Assembly: GCA_030549495.1 (NCBI GenBank)
Contig: JAUIRK010000992.1
Location: forward strand, 300,527 to 364,526
DNA length: 64,000 bases
From: Nectonema munidae
Lineage: Eukaryota; Nematomorpha; Nectonematoida; Nectonematidae
Reading direction: 5' to 3'
Part shown: piece after piece, positions 37,690-49,424 of the stretch
Position numbering within the stretch: the stretch's first letter is position 1
Layout of the letters: each line of letters opens with the position of its first letter
Program-made: the position numbers and the translations under genes
The notes under the pieces: generated by a model
Told to the model about the DNA's origin: nothing
Seen by the model: the letters and a program-made list of their open reading frames with translations, nothing else
Database searches by the model: none

Positions 37690-38600
37690 CTAAAGAGAAA
37701 GACAAGTGCCCGAAACAATGATATTGCAGAGTCTGCCCGGTGCGGAATAGATCAGCATAAACTGCATGATTCAGTAGACACACGTGAAGGGATAAAGAAA
37801 AGAAAAGTAAAGAATGTCAATGATACACAACTTGATAAAGCTCTAAGTTCAATTGCTTTGTTCAAGAGCGAGAATTAAGCACTCTTCTCAGTTCAACAGT
37901 AGTTACAGCCCAGAGAAATAATAATGAGTCCTACTGTGAAAGATGAAAAGGATTACTTTCATTGGAACTTGTGAATTCGTTTTAACACTATCAAAAACGT
38001 CATGGTAACAGTTGAATTAAAGTTTTTGCTCGAGTTCGATCTGCTGATACACAAGGTGCAAAAGACTTCATCACACTCTAACAAGAATACCAGAACAAAG
38101 GAGACCTAGAGCCTAAATAGATCTACAACGCCGAAAGGGACCACCCTATATAAAGTGTTTTCAGACAAACACTTGGATGTAAAAAGATGTAAATAAAGTG
38201 AAGTTTCAAATAAAAGAACGCTTGACTTCAGAGAAGGAGAAACCACCAAGACAAATTTATACGAAGCCATCGCATGAGACAGTCTTATTCAAGTTCTTAT
38301 TGACCAATGAGTAGCAATTGGCATGACTGCCCAGTTTTTGAAAAACTTTCACACGAAAAGTTCCATCAGGATCGACCAATGACAGAAAAAAGCGCAATTC
38401 TGATTCACAACTAAAGCCACAAAAAAATACCACGGCACTTAAGTGGTCAACTTCATGGCAGAAATCAAGTGGTGTCAAGCGCAAGACATCAACACAGCAG
38501 CACTTGTACACATGAGAAGTTTGGTCTTGTTTGCTAAACAACAACCATTAAACAATTTAAAATAAAAGAAGCTAACTGACTTTTTCAAATATATTGATGA
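37690..38600 (+). mobile_element. Decayed transposase-like stretch, perhaps pogo/Tigger
   Basis: G+C is higher than in the flanks. Translated fragments in one general direction include VNDTQLDKAL, recalling the helix-turn-helix part of pogo/Tigger transposases, and QKKLTDFF near the end, recalling their C-terminus. Many stops interrupt. No terminal repeats were found. Assignment is weak. Confidence 0.25.
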
Positions 38601-39169
38601 AAATATTTTGTAGATTTATTGTGTGACTTGCATCATTCTTTGAATGAAAATAAATTGTTGCAAAATGTGAGCCCTTGTTTTTATCACTTTTTCTCATCAT
38701 TCACTGTTCGATGATATTACAACAGGTCCATCATTTTTCCCATAGTGTTAATGCACATTCGGTTTTCATCCCATTACAAATGCCTTACCAGAACATGAGT
38801 AATTATTAGTTCTTTAACCCATAGAACCTGCAAAAAGAACATTTGTCCTATATTTATTTCTCTGTATTTGTGATTTGATGTTCATATTACATGGACAATT
38901 TCACATTCAACAGTCCAGTTTGGATCGGTTACCGTGTCACGCGCCCACTTGATCGTAAATGCACGCTTACGCCATAACGTCACAGAGCATTATGCCTCCT
39001 ACAAAGTGCTCTACTCTACTAAATAACTTATTGTTGTTAAGCAAATGCCGAACTAACTATATACCCTTATTATTAACTTCCAAACAAAATTATTATTTAA
39101 ATAATAATTAAAATAACTAACGGACTAATTAAAAACTACATTTAGTATACTGGTTCAAAAACTTATAAA
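38601..39169. other. No gene seen
   Basis: 38930-39010 has a short G+C-richer patch with no recognised signal. Confidence 0.3.
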
Positions 39170-39425
39170 GGAGTAAGTGACATGAAGGCACATTAAAATG
39201 AGTCCTTAATAAACTGCTTTTCCATTGTCAATGTGGTAGCTCTTTGAGGGGTTATATAGATTTAAGAAACGAGTATGTAACTTGTCTACACGGAAGATAT
39301 ACCGTTTTCTAATTAACTAGGAGATGGTGTAAAAATCTAGTATTGAGATTTTCAAAAACATCTGTTCTATCGTAGTTGGTAATTTCTAAAAGACTACATA
39401 ACCAAATTAAAGAAAATGATCGAAT
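39170..39425 (+). repeat. Dispersed repeat, copy 1 (partner at 41882-42095)
   Basis: Shares CTTGTCTACACGGAAGATAT, then AACTAGGAGATGGTGTAAAA and AAAGACTACATAACCAAATT with copy 2, about 85% alike. Copy 1 has about 70 extra bases near its start. Both copies end GAATGAATG immediately before an open frame. Confidence 0.8.
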
Positions 39426-39427
39426 GA

Positions 39428-39631
39428 ATGGAGCCAAAAGAAAGAGTTTTTTTTGAGAAAAGTATTGTTTACAAAAATAAAGAAATTGTCCATTTTAAAT
39501 ACGATCCTGTTGCATTTGATATTATATGCAAAACATTCAAAATTTTAGAATGGTACAAAATTAAAAAATCGTATTATACTATATGTTTTTGGACAATAGA
39601 AATTACCACATCTCCTAGAATATATTACTAA
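39428..39631 (+). CDS. Orphan small open frame downstream of repeat copy 1
   Basis: 67 codons from an ATG overlapping the repeat boundary, rich in Lys, Ile and Phe. No domain recognised. Its only support is its position, equivalent to that of the frame after repeat copy 2. Confidence 0.15.
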   Translation: MEPKERVFFEKSIVYKNKEIVHFKYDPVAFDIICKTFKILEWYKIKKSYYTICFWTIEITTSPRIYY

Positions 39632-40329
39632 CTGCATGGCCTTATTTATTATTCTGGTTAAAAAAAACGGTGAGTCGTTTCTCATGTGAGTAACATTTAG
39701 CATTATTTGAACAAGTCGCATAAAATACTTTTAATCGTCTTTTTGTATTTTAGCTTCTTGTCCCTCTTTCTATATCTGGATAAAGAGAATAAAATATGAA
39801 GCATGGCAAAACACACTTCCGCAGTGAACGGTGCAATAAATTTCTTCTTAAGCAAAGTGCTTCCATTGACGACTAAATCCACCAGTACACTACAAACCTG
39901 ACGTTTTATGTGAAGTGGATTCAAAAACATATGTGTCGAGAAGAATGTTAGTCATATATTTAATTTTTTTTTCAAATTTTATTCAATAAATTTTCAAACA
40001 CATCATGCTATCTTTCACTGGCATTTTTTCTGTGCAACAAATATGAAAATTTGAAAGTAATGAGTTTTCCATTTTTTCCCTTCCTTTCCACAGTTTATGA
40101 TTTTCGTGTGTAAATTGCTGTTAAAAAAAGGAAAGATTGGAATTGCAAACAGTTAGGAAAGAAAAAATTATCCCACTAATTTTATCTTACTTTTACCACT
40201 TATTTATACTAATAAGTTAGCGAGCTATTTGAATAGGCAAAATATTTAATTTTCTAAAAAATATCGAAATTTTGCTTTGAAAAATTTTTCCAACAAAATA
40301 TTTATAAATTTACATACTAACCTTGATTT
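39632..40329. other. No gene seen
   Basis: 40000-40060 may be an eroded further unit of the adjacent satellite. Confidence 0.3.
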
Positions 40330-41620
40330 TAAATAAAATTAATTTTTTATACCAAATCGGCCATGCTGTTACATTTCTCGACTCATTTTTCCCAATTAGG
40401 TTGTGAAAAATTCTGGAAGTATCAATCAAATTTGTGGTCTACACCTTAAAAAAAATTTCAGAATATTAATTAAATTTAAAAAAAAAATCTATTATTTTCA
40501 TATCAAATCGACCATGATGATTTCATTTGTCAACTCAGTTTTAGCAATTAGGATTTGGATATGTATAAAAGTGTCCACCAAATTTAATCTGAGAAAGGGT
40601 CTCAAAAACATTTATCGACATTTTAAATAAGATATATTTTTAAAAAAAATCGAAGATGTTGATTTTAACTTTCGACTCATTTTATGCAATTAGAGTGTGA
40701 AAATGTCAATCATATTTGTGGTTAACGACTAAAAATTATTTTCTAGACCAGAGTTTCTCAACCGGAGTCCACATGGACCCTAGGGGTCCATATAATAATT
40801 CAGGGGTCCACAGGCGAAATATTATAAATTGGGGATCCACAATGGTATTTTGGTGGTCCATGAAGAAAACTATCCCATAACGGTTTTTATTATAAAAAGT
40901 TCGCAATAGACTTGACATTGTAAAAGGAGGTGCTTTACGGCTAGCATTAATTTCAATGCAACCAAATATAAAGAAACTCGTTTAGCAGCATCAACCACAG
41001 GGATCTTATTAAATGTCTTTCTTTTTTTATTATAAAAATTGTTGCATTAGATTTGCTTTCATTTCAATATGAATTCTAAGTATGTACTATTTTCTTTATC
41101 ATAACCTTAAAAATTTTATTAGTGAAAAATATTAAAATAAATATTTTTTTGTCAAATTTTTATGAAGGGGTCCACTAAGAAAAAAAGAAGTGAAAAGGGG
41201 TCCATGAGTAAAAAAGGGTTGAGAAACACGGTTCTAGGCTACTATTTATATTCTTAAAATATTTTTTTATACTAGATCACCATGCTGATTTCATTTTTGA
41301 CTCAGTTTTCGTAATTTGAATGTGAAAATGTCAATCAAATTTGAAAGTTCCGCCTTAAAATTTTCTTCAAAAATATTTATTCTCATTTTAAGTAAAATAT
41401 TTTTTAAACTAAATTGACGATGCTTATACCATTTTTGGCTAAGTTTTGACCATTACTGTTAAGAAAAGTGTCAAACTGCAAATAGAATTAGTGATGCATG
41501 TCCAAAAATTATCTCATAAACATACTTTCATATTTTGAATAAAATATATTTTTTATTATTACCATACTTAGTTAATTTCAGGACAGTCTTCGAAATTAGG
41601 GTTCAAGAATGTATGAAATT
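40330..41620 (+). repeat. Degenerate satellite, about six units of 130-150 bp
   Basis: Units begin with versions of ATACCAAATCGACCATGCTG at about 40350, 40500, 40650, 41270, 41407 and 41557. Each continues with CATTTTTGACTCAGTTTT, an AATTAGG-GTGTGAAAATGTC block and a run of A-rich sequence. Subtracting the MITE at 40749-41231 gives spacings of about 150, 150, 130, 137 and 150. Units differ at about a quarter to a third of positions, so the array is old. Related single units occur near 15610 and 48090. Confidence 0.7.
40749..41231. mobile_element. hAT-type MITE inside the satellite
   Basis: Ends CAGAGTTTCTCAACCGGAGT and GGGTTGAGAAACACG are inverted. Flanks ttctagac (40741-40748) and ttctaggc (41232-41239) match 7 of 8. 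The motif GGGGTCCA/TGGACCCC repeats near both ends. 483 bp, non-coding. Confidence 0.85.
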
Positions 41621-41653
41621 TTGAATCAAATTTAACAATTTCTAAAAAAAAAC

Positions 41654-41902
41654 TTGAGAAAATCAAATTCTGAAATTGGGAAGGAAATTGTAAAATCATT
41701 TCGAACTATATTATTCAAAGAATTCAGAAAATCAAATACTGAAAAAAACTCAATTTTCTCAAATAATTCAAATAAAAAACTCATTTTTGATATAAAAAAT
41801 ACAATTAAAATTTTGATTCAGGATAAAATTGTCGCTAAAAATAACCTTTCACAATCGTTATTTATTATAGTACAAATATTTGAGTATGAGAGAAGTAGGT
41901 GA
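41654..41902 (+). CDS. Orphan open frame with a KEIVK..RTILFKE motif
   Basis: 82 codons. The segment KEIVKSFRTILFKE recurs as KEIVKTLRTILFKE in another frame at about 51566-51607, with conserved DNA as well, so this is repeat-derived coding sequence. No known domain. It ends where repeat copy 2 begins. Confidence 0.25.
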   Translation: MRKSNSEIGKEIVKSFRTILFKEFRKSNTEKNSIFSNNSNKKLIFDIKNTIKILIQDKIVAKNNLSQSLFIIVQIFEYERSR

Positions 41903-42095
41903 CATAAAGGCACATTAAAATGAGATGTAACTTGTCTACACGGAAGATATACCTTTTTCTAATTAACTAGGAGATGGTGTAAAAATCTAGTATTGAGATT
42001 ATGTAAAGACATCTGTTCAAAAAAATATATGTTCTATCTTAGGTGGTAAATTCTAAAAGACTACATAACCAAATTAAAGAAAAAGATTGAATGAA
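41882..42095 (+). repeat. Dispersed repeat, copy 2
   Basis: Partner of 39170-39425, lacking its 70-base insert and carrying a short insertion near 42020. Confidence 0.8.
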
Positions 42096-42123
42096 TGAAC
42101 GCATTCTCTTTGTTCTTTTTCAG

Positions 42124-42340
42124 TGATGAAAAACATCCTAACTATATAAGACTCTTAACATCCATAGAAGTTAATGTAAATTTTAAATTTTATGAGGATT
42201 TAGAAAGTGATCCAATAAGCCGAAAATCTTCCTTATTGAAAGATGAAGGTTTAAGTGCCTGTATTGAAGGAACATGGTATTCGGCATTAACAATGAAAAT
42301 TGTAGCTTCTGCTCTGAACTGTAAATTTATTAGTGTTTAG
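42124..42340 (+). CDS. Orphan exon-like frame, possible OTU/vertnin-like fragment
   Basis: A pyrimidine-rich acceptor (tttttcag, to 42123) precedes a frame reading DEKHPNYIRLLTSIEV and later EGTWYSALTMKIVASALN, ending KFISV at 42340. The LRLLTAIE..FY pattern followed by W..AL..A..L....I.VY resembles OTU-like or vertnin-like proteins that often travel with repeats. From memory only; the frame stops where the family would continue. Confidence 0.25.
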
Positions 42341-43012
42341 AATGAAATGAATGGTGCTTGTAAACAAGTTAATTCCACTTTTCAATATCAGTTTTTTACA
42401 AAGAACTGTAATCGTATCATTTACTGTGCAAATATTATGGGCTAATTACTCAAGCTACAAAGAAAAAAAATAGATTTCAAAGCATTTTGCCATTTTATTA
42501 AAATACAAACTACCCATTTTGAACCTTGAAATTGAATGACTAGTTTTTCAGGTGTGGACATTCTCAGCTAGATGATGAAAATTATCAGAACAATAAAGGA
42601 AATTTTTTTCCAAGTAAAGCCTTGTAATTCATGTCTAAAAATAAAATAGTTAATTTTAAACCCAAATAAAATTTGCACTTTTTCCTGAAAAAATGGAAAA
42701 AAAGAAAACTGACTTCTTTCTAAAAAAAGAAAGTGATTTTATGTTCATTAAAAAAAATTAGAGAAAAATTGTATTTTTTTTAAGGAAAGCTACATTCTTC
42801 TTGATCCCTAGCCATTACAAGAAAATGTATACACTTTGATACAATATATTATTCGACATAAAAAATAATCGAAGTTTAAAAGAAGATCTTGGATACAGTG
42901 AAAGCACTCTTTATTTTTTGGAAGCACATAGGAATACATGAGAAATGTTTACAATAAGAACTGGTGAAAATATAAAAAGAAAAACTACTGATGAATTAAA
43001 AGTAAATCTCTC
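42341..43012. other. No gene seen
   Basis: AT-rich with long A runs; separates two orphan frames on the same strand. Confidence 0.3.
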
Positions 43013-43297
43013 ATGCAAAAAGTGTATTCAAAATTTTCAAACAAAAGTGAGGATGCTCGTCGTAAAACAAAATATATAAGAAATATAAAATATAGAATTG
43101 GAAAATCTCTTTCAGAGTTACCTATCATCAAAAATCTCACTGATAATTTTCAAACTGCAATGAATTTCCTGTCTTCTGTGCATCGTTATTTAAAGAGAAT
43201 AAATATAGATGTTGATGATTTGCGACGTTTTATTTTTTATACAAATCAACAATTCAAGCACGGGATTAAATGTGTAAAAAACTTCAAACATCATTGA
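43013..43297 (+). CDS. Orphan open frame, basic, unknown
   Basis: 94 codons, rich in Lys, Arg and Asn (RRKTKYIRNIKYRIGKSL). No domain recognised. It may belong with the frame at 42124 to one decayed repeat protein. Confidence 0.2.
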   Translation: MQKVYSKFSNKSEDARRKTKYIRNIKYRIGKSLSELPIIKNLTDNFQTAMNFLSSVHRYLKRINIDVDDLRRFIFYTNQQFKHGIKCVKNFKHH

Positions 43298-43900
43298 TCT
43301 GATGATTGGTGATATTGGGCTAACTTTTTCTGAAACATTAAAAGTGTTTCAATCTAAAAAGATTGGGAAATATATACAACCACAAGCTTGGTCCATATTT
43401 AAAAAAATTTTAATTTAGAAAAAAAATCGAATATGGATTAGAAAACCAAATGTTTTTGTGAACTTCTTCAGTCTACAAGGAAGTAGGCTTTCATAAAACT
43501 TGTTAAAGAGTGCTTTGGAAGGATTTGGAGATTTTGAAATAATAAATTTAAAAAATTGAAACTCAATTTAAAAATAATGGAAGGGGATAAAAAGAAATAC
43601 AAAACTTGAAAACTTTTTGGAAATGGGTGGAAAAAAATTGCAACTAATTTCACAATAGCTGCAGCATTGTTATTGAAAAGATACAAAACGTTGCAGGAAA
43701 GCCATTGAACAGAAGAAAATCTTTTCTTTGCCCCGAAAAGTAATTGGATTGGTAAGGATGTCAAAGCACTTTCCAAAATCAATTGATATGCTTGTTAAAG
43801 ATTAGTTGAAGATCGTTCGAGAGCGTTGTTGAAAGCTTGAAGACGGTTTAAGCTTGGCAAGGCTGATGGAAATAAAGTGAGAGATTTCTAAAATGTAAGT
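43298..43900. other. No gene seen
   Basis: 43800-43900 may include the 3' untranslated end of the adjacent LINE (minus strand). Confidence 0.3.
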
Positions 43901-45805
43901 AAAAGAAACTAAGTGTGCTTAATGAGGATGCGTTCGATGGTTTTAATCGAAGAAGATAGGGCGTTTAATAAATTGGGGTGGAAGAGGATTTGGCTGAAGT
44001 TGGTTGGAAAATGGCCTAGAGTTTTGATGCACGAGTTTATCATTGTGTGTCGATAGGAGATGAAAAAAGGGCATATGAATAATAGGTGATAAGGTGTTTC
44101 TAAAGCGTCGTTGCAGAAACGGCAGGTTTGATTGTCGGTGAGTTTGATGTGATATAGATATGATTTACAGGGGCAGTGACCTGAAAACCATCTTATTATG
44201 GATCGCGATGGGGTGAAATTGTTGATGGCCCAAGTTTGGTGAATTGCTTTTATATCCGGTATATCTGAGAGCGTGGTGTTTGAGGACTTGGTGATAATCT
44301 GTTGCCATTGATTAAAGGTGTGTAAAGTGAGGTTTTGAGTGAGAACGTCGGGGTTTATGGAAGTTAGGTGTAATGTGTGTGTTTTGGAAAGGGCTTGTTT
44401 AGCGAGCAAGTCTACGCGTATGTTTTCTTGTATGTTGGAATGAGCAGGGCACCAGAGAATAGAAATCGTGAAAAGGGAGGAGAGAAAACGCAGTTTTGAG
44501 AATAGGATTGAGGTGTGGAAAGGTATGTTTCTGTGAAGATGTAGGTCGCGTGTAATTTTCTGTGAGTCTGTGTAGAAATGAATGTGGGTGAACTTTTGAA
44601 CAGGTGAATGTTATGGGTAGTGTGGTAGCAGGAGGCGATTAAGGTTGTGCATTCAGCATCATATGTCGTGGTTAAGTTTTTAATGGAGAATTTGAAGAGT
44701 AGAAGGGAATTAGAGAGTCGCTTGCGTGGAAAGCATAAGCGAAAGCGCATCTGTTTATTGATTTGGCCGCGTCTGTGAAAATTCTGAGTGTAGAGAGGTT
44801 TGAGAGTTGTCTGATCTCTTTTATGTGGGTAATTGCGGTGTCATTATTGGGATAAATTGTGATATTGTATGGAAGAGATAACGATGGGTGTGTTAGTGTG
44901 GATGGATAAACTTTTTGGTGTACGAGGTATTGTTGCAGGTGTGGGAGTGCTGTATGGAGAAGGATTGTGTAGGGGTGTATAGCGTTGAAGGGTAGGTGGA
45001 GCATGGAGGCTGAAGAGGGAGGTAGTAACGACTTGTATATCTTGACGTAACGTTTGATGAGTGTGCTTTTCAAATGAATGAGAAGGGATGGGCAATTTAA
45101 CATGAACTCTAAAGAAGAAGTGGAAGTTGTGCGGAAAGCTTTTGAAATTGTTAAGACTAAGGCGATGTATTTTGAAAAGAAAAGTCAGGGTTGTGGGATG
45201 ATCGAGTGATGAACCCCAAGATAGAATGCCATATTGAAGTGATGGAAGTATGAGTGATTTGCAAATAAAAAGAGAGTGGTGAATGCTGAGGCCCCATTTG
45301 TATTAAATGGCTGCTCTTAATTGAAATAGGATCCTGGTGAGTTTTATGTAAATGTTTTTGAAGTGTGTAGACCATTTCAAATTGGTTTGAAAGGTGAGAC
45401 CCAAGTATTTAGTGGTTCTTGCGGGTTGTATGAGAGTTGTGTTGTTGATGTGTATGGGTAGATGCGGAGAATGTTTGCGCGTAAAATGCATTAGTGTAGT
45501 TTTGGATGTGTTAAAAGTGATTTTGAATGAATTAGCGAGGAAATTTAAAGCGTTGAAAAGGGATAAGATGCGCTGAATGTTTTCGGGATGTGTGTTCGAG
45601 GAAAAGGAAAATAGCAGGTCGTCTGAGAAGCATTGTGAGAAGTGTGCGTTTGAGTCGAGGATGTCGCGAAGAGGGTTTATCAAGATAAGCCAGAGAATGT
45701 CGGAGAGGCATCCTCCTTGAGGGGTAGAGAGTGATAGCAAATGAACTGCACGTGTTGATTTTTCGCGAAAAACTAAAGCTCGATTTTGTAGATAGTTGGG
45801 TATGA
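43901..45805 (-). mobile_element. 5'-truncated LINE with reverse transcriptase and RNase H (I/R1 group)
   Basis: On the minus strand, in order: the RT finger/palm block TPQGGCLSDILW (about 45715), the catalytic box CFSDDLLFSF (family FADD) near 45630, and TKYLGLTFQTNLKW near 45400. Then come an RNase H-like FTDAAKSINRCAFAYAF with an E-containing TTYDAECTTLIAS, and a C-terminal zinc-type block RWFSGHCPCKSYL, TCRFC, HLLFICPFF ending at a stop at 43909-43911. RNase H after RT points to the I/R1 side of LINEs, not Jockey. The frame changes at least three times (near 45300, 45090 and 44720). Endonuclease and ORF1 are absent; the 5' break is near 45800. G+C is higher than in neighbours. Confidence 0.88.
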
Positions 45806-46894
45806 ATTTAATTATGTAAAAAATTTTTTTACATATATGATTTTTTCTAAGCTTACCTTAAATTCAAATAAGCAATATTTAAAAAAAATTTTTTTTTAAT
45901 ATTTTTACGCTTGAAAGCAATATTAATTCATACATATATTTTTCCTATAACTTTAATTTGATACTTTATTTTTAAGTAAAGTAAAATATTCTAATCTACA
46001 CCTCGTTATGAATAATTTCCTTAAATCCAAAAAAGAAACAAGTTTTGCCAGAATAAATATCTCAATCGTGCAAAAAAATTTTTCTTTTTGATTAGAAAGT
46101 TTTTTTCTTTTGTTTACTGTTTCTTACTATAATCTTTACATATTTAGAGTGTATTTGATACATCTAAAACGCAATCATTTATGCTAGTGTTCTGGAATAA
46201 GAAAATTTTTTGTAATGATGATAAAAGTGATATGTTTGAAACTAAAAATAAATATATAAATTAAGATCACCAAACATCAATGACAATGGGCAGAAGAACT
46301 ATGAAAATGGAATTAGCTAAGATCTTGAATTTATGAGAAATATAATTGTAAAAGGACACATTTTTTCATTTCAAATAGATATAATTCCAGTTGCAGGTAC
46401 TGCTACGGGTCTGTCCGTTGACACAAAAATGTCTATCAAATTAATCATTAAGCGTTGAAAATTTATATAAAAAGTGTTCTAATTAAAAATTATAAAATTT
46501 TCAAAGCATCCAAACAACCACAAAGTACGATAAAATAGGGAAAGCTACTCATTAAGTGTTTATACTTCATTTTTAAAATAGTTCTAATTTCAAATAAAAG
46601 TCTGATACACCAAAAGACGACCAAATACTATAGAATAATTAAAGTCATATATCCAACCACTTATTTAGTATTGACATTAAATTGTTTAATAGATCATTTC
46701 CATTATTTTATAGTATTTAGGAGTTTTTGTTGTGTTTAGTCTGACTGTAATCCGAATATCGTGGCGTATATGCATTATATGCTATCTGGATCTCAGAGTA
46801 TCAATTAGAAGGGCGAGATATAAAATATATATTAAGTTCCAAATTGGATTCTTTAAAATTTCACTTTAAAAACCCCAAGTGTCCCCATCTATTT
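45806..46894. other. No gene seen
   Basis: AT-rich, featureless apart from poly-A and poly-T stretches. Confidence 0.4.
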
Positions 46895-47805
46895 TCAGAA
46901 GAAGCGAATGGGGGAATCAACTATATACCCTTTTACTAAGTTCAGCTTCGTGATTAGTGTGAAAGAAATATTTGTATTTACACCCCTTCTTCGAAATACA
47001 CGGCGAGAAACGATAGGGGAAACAAATTTTTTTAAATATTTTATAAATAACACTTCTGTACATTTCAATATTAAAATATTTTCAATTTTTTTCAATATGT
47101 AGAATTTCCAACCCATTTATGATTCACATGACACCTAGTGTTCCACCTTAAATGATCCCGTTTGTTTAGAGCGAAACGAGAAACGAATGGGAAACAAAAA
47201 TATAAACTTTTACCAAGTTCAGCTGCGCGCGTAGCATGAAGCGGGATAAAATATTCTGTATTTTCACCCCTCCACTGTTGTAATATCCCTCAAATTAATG
47301 TATTGCTAAACGAGCAATAATCGAAAATTTGAACGAAAAACAACTTTATTGTAAAGAGAGAAATAGAGGCGTCTTCGATCTTCACGGGATTTGGCTTATT
47401 GGATAGCCTTTATGGATTAGCTGATTGATAGCTTTGGGAGTTGGTGAAGATCTTTAAAAGGTTTCATCTCTTGTTTTGTTTTCTTTGATGAAGTGATTGG
47501 GTTCTGATCGTTGTGTTATAACTTTATATATATCTGTGTGTGTGTGTGTGATGCGTTTAATTATGTCGTGAGTTTGGAATTATAGTAAAGTAAAGACTGA
47601 AAATAATGTGAAGCAGGTTAAATGTTTCGTGAGGCTACAATTGTATAAAAGTTGATGTGAAATTGGAATGATTCAAAATTATGTGAGGTCTCAATCAGTG
47701 TTGATGAAGTGCGATGCAATTAACATTCAAATGTATTTAAATGTTACAATTAATAACCTTAAATCATCCCATATGTTTCGGTAGAATCGAGAAACGAATG
47801 GGAAA
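46895..47805. repeat. Three diverged repeats with an AAACGAATGGGA hairpin motif
   Basis: 46904-46986 and 47183-47271 share CTTTTACYAAGTTCAGCT and TATTT(T)CACCCC 280 bp apart. 47145-47200 and 47745-47805 share CCTTAAATSATCCC followed by GAGAAACGAATGGGAAA. Within the last two, TCCC..TGTTT pairs with AAACGAATGGGA as a small hairpin. No gene. Confidence 0.55.
47535..47550. repeat. TG microsatellite
   Basis: Eight TG units. Confidence 0.9.
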
Positions 47806-48072
47806 TTCACTTGTTAAATATATAAAGATTGTAAGCGATTTTTCGATAACAAACATTTTTTACATGATGAAAAGTGGTTTGAAATTTTTAAAAATTTATA
47901 TCTACATTATTATGGATTATTTCTGATGATATTGGTGTTATGATCTTAAATTTAGTTCATTGACTCATATCTGAGAATGAAATTTTGTCATATCTTTGTT
48001 AAAATTTATTTTATATGGAATTAAAGTTGCAATATGTATTTACAATAATAATTGTTTATAATTTATGTAAAA

Positions 48073-48850
48073 CAAAAAAGTCTATGAATGAAACCAGCAT
48101 GGTCAATTTGGTATAAAAACATATACTGTAAATCAAGAAATTTTCGTGGAGGTTAAATTTTTGCGATTTGAGGGTTAAAAAAAGTTAGCGTTATCTTTTT
48201 TCGCGAGCAATCTATATTTTCTATATAATTTTATGAAAAAACTTTTAGATTAATATATTCGCGAAATATAATCTTTAGGCCAATTTCGCAAAAATAGGAA
48301 TATAGCAAAAATTTCATGAAATGAATGTTATATAGACGCTAACTTATCATCTTGATTAGATAAATGTTGTTAATATTTCCATTTTATGTCTCAGCATGAG
48401 GATACTCGATGTAAGATTTATTTAAAGCAAAATACAACTGAATAGGAACAATCAAAAACATTTATGGTTCTAACATGATGTACGTACTAGACAGACAATT
48501 TTAATACTTCTTCAAAAAGGAAAGGTGGAAATCAGAACAGTAATTACAAAAAATATAAAGTGAGAGGTAGCCCGAAGAACGTTGCTTTTTTATGTAGTAA
48601 GGTGCTGGGCATTTGTAGGATTCTGGTATGTTCTTATATATCTTGCTATATCTCTGAATAAAATCTTAAATTTCTTGAAACGCCTAAAAAAATTTACAAA
48701 TAATGAAATATTTAAACGATGAAATGATAAATTTCCAGGAGTGTATGTTATATAGACACTAATTTATAAGTTACTACAGATAATAATAAAATTTAGTTGG
48801 AAAATATTGGATTTTGATTGTACATTTTATTAATGAATGGCTCATTTAAT
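48073..48850. repeat. Dispersed repeat, partner of 18185-18500
   Basis: Begins CCAGCATGGTCAATTTGGTA and ends GGCTCATTTAATG. The middle (48140-48310) carries AATTTTCG and TTCGCGAAA motifs in inverted orientation, perhaps a separate insertion. No coding frame. Confidence 0.5.
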
Positions 48851-49286
48851 GTGAATTGGAATTTGAATCTTCTAATTTTAGCCAATTTGAGTCAATTTAT
48901 TAGCCATATTTGAGCCAATTTGTGCAAGAAGAAGTTTTTGCCTTTCTATCCTACAAACTAAAAACAAAATGTTGATTAGTTGTTTATCCAAGTAACGTAA
49001 AAAGATTGTTTTTATGTGCAATTTTGTTTCCAGTTTTGATTGATTTGAATTAAAAAGATACAATAAATGAATGCTAAAATATCTATAATTATATATAAAA
49101 CTGAGGCAGAGACAGGGATTATTTTCTATTTTTGCCGTTAAAGTAGATACAAAAGAAACTACTCCTGCCTAAGTTTCAGTATAATGGTTAATCATTTTTG
49201 AAACTGTGTATAAAATATTTTCATTATAATACAAAAAAATTTGGAAGATAATTCTTCTCTGTCAAATAAAGGAGCACTGTAACACT

Positions 49287-49424
49287 TTAACCCATTAAGT
49301 ACCATAGAAATCAGACGATATCCAAAAAAAATTCAGACGATTTATATTCAAAGTCATTGAAAAAGCAGACAAAGATGAAATTACTCATGTTCCCAAATGG
49401 GAGCATTGGGACTTAATGGGTTAA
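49287..49424. mobile_element. TTAA MITE family, full-length copy
   Basis: TTAA at both ends; CCCATTAAGTACCAT pairs with TGGGACTTAATGGG. 138 bp; the interior is very like 15358-15496. Confidence 0.85.

Noticed and set aside
47145-47200. TTAA MITE end at CCTTAAATGATCCCG
   Set aside because: TTAA and ATCCCG are present but the GACCA block, partner end and AGACGAT interior are missing.
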